From an uncultured Lentisphaerota bacterium (lineage in GTDB: Bacteria > Verrucomicrobiota > Kiritimatiellia > CAIQIC01): a stretch of DNA of 64,000 bases. Every line of letters starts with the position of its first letter. Position 1 is the first letter of the stretch. Position numbers and translations under genes: made by a program. The notes beneath the pieces were generated by a model. The model worked only from the letters and a program-made list of their open reading frames with translations, ran no database searches and had not been told where the DNA came from. Shown piece after piece: positions 63,481 through 64,000 of the stretch. The stretch lies in NCBI GenBank assembly GCA_903896925.1, contig CAITZM010000076.1, positions 28,231 to 92,230 of the forward strand. The letters run 5' to 3'.

Positions 63481-64000
63481 TCAGCCGATACCCTCGAACA
63501 AGGGCGTCGAGAGATAGCGTTCGGCGGCGTCGGGCAGAATGGCCACGATCGTCTTGCCCGCGAATTCCGGCAGATGGGCCAGCCGCACGGCGACCGCGGC
63601 CGCCGCGCCGCTCGAGATACCCACCAGCAGGCCTTCCTCCCGCGCCAGCCGCCGCGCAAACTCGATCGCCGCGGGGCTGTCGATCTGCTCGACGCGGTCC
63701 ACGATGGACAGGTCAAGGGTATCCGGGATGAAGCCCGCGCCGATGCCCTGGATCTTGTGCGGCCCCGGCTTGAGTTCCTGCCCGGCCAGCTTCTGCGTGA
63801 TGACCGGGCTCTCTTTCGGCTCGACCGCGACGGACAGCAGCTTCGCGCCCTTCGTATGCTTGATGAAGCGCGAGACGCCGCTGATCGTGCCGCCGGTGCC
63901 GACGCCGCTGACCAGTACGTCCACCTTGCCCGCGGTGTCGTTCCAGATTTCCGGGCCGGTCGTCTTCTCGTGGATCGCCGGATTCGCCGGGTTCTTGAAC
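63481..64000 (-). CDS. cysK: Cysteine synthase, C-terminal part
   Basis: The last 172 residues of a fold-type II PLP enzyme; the N-terminus lies beyond the right edge. [20 protein letters not shown], then [20 protein letters not shown] (the PLP phosphate-binding Gly loop of CysK), [31 protein letters not shown] and [20 protein letters not shown] fit O-acetylserine sulfhydrylase closely. It makes cysteine from O-acetylserine and sulfide. The PLP lysine is outside the window. Confidence 0.92.
   Translation of the reverse strand, partial: FKNPANPAIHEKTTGPEIWNDTAGKVDVLVSGVGTGGTISGVSRFIKHTKGAKLLSVAVEPKESPVITQKLAGQELKPGPHKIQGIGAGFIPDTLDLSIVDRVEQIDSPAAIEFARRLAREEGLLVGISSGAAAAVAVRLAHLPEFAGKTIVAILPDAAERYLSTPLFEGIG

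Overview
The window is GC-rich chromosomal DNA from a Gram-negative bacterium. It carries LPS-type and outer-membrane genes: a GT9 heptosyltransferase, a FadL porin, a TolC-like factor and many lipoproteins. Several traits point to the PVC superphylum, most likely Verrucomicrobiota or Kiritimatiellota. These are a row of GspG-like pseudopilin genes, a protein that looks like the Amuc_1099 pilus-associated family, a Tat-exported Gfo/Idh oxidoreductase next to a ThuA protein and a DUF5597-type glycosidase, and unusually dense intergenic repeats. The phylum is an inference; there is no rRNA in the window.

Layout. 1-2647 (minus): five pseudopilin genes. 2845-3139: a cluster of hairpin repeats. 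3195-6303: RlmI-like rRNA methyltransferase, a small membrane protein and a MgtC/DUF4010 membrane protein. 6500-11992 (plus): complete cell-shape cluster mreB-mreC-mreD-mrdA-rodA, followed by rng (12008) and a 664-residue unknown protein. 15814-19313: two convergent phosphohexomutases. 19474-23522: a small secreted protein, tRNA-Lys(UUU), then an AT-richer block with a beta-repeat protein and a zinc-ribbon/Amuc_1099-like/F5-8C fusion. 23756-29068 (minus): ABC-F protein and an ABC-2 exporter operon. 29522-34974 (minus): glycoside-processing cluster closed by a clear terminator. 35525-40291: Tpx, FmdB, GalU with a glucuronokinase-like GHMP kinase, acyl-CoA synthetase. 40344-45468 (minus): MacAB-TolC-like export operon. 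45648-51144: small envelope proteins, UbiA-type prenyltransferase with GT2, FadL, and a receiver-histidine kinase. 51145-54170 (minus, lower GC): a defence-like island (DUF4062 protein with a partner; Vsr, DUF3883 nuclease-like protein and a small protein). 54607-61005: pyrB, argF, heptosyltransferase, SWIM-Snf2 helicase. 61457-64000: two lipoproteins (one a tyrosine phosphatase) and the end of cysK.

The strongest unexplained signal is between the genes. (i) TTTCCAA-N3-TTGGAAA dyads occur in pairs or triplets with centres 32 bp apart at several separate loci. (ii) Hairpins headed by GTAG, often in inverted pairs, resemble REP/BIME elements. (iii) Hairpins share a constant core but have covarying arms. 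(iv) Heptamer tandem arrays occur, one of which supplies the possible start codons of an efflux gene. (v) Repeats are nested inside repeats. No transposase is present in the window, so any mobilising enzyme must lie elsewhere.
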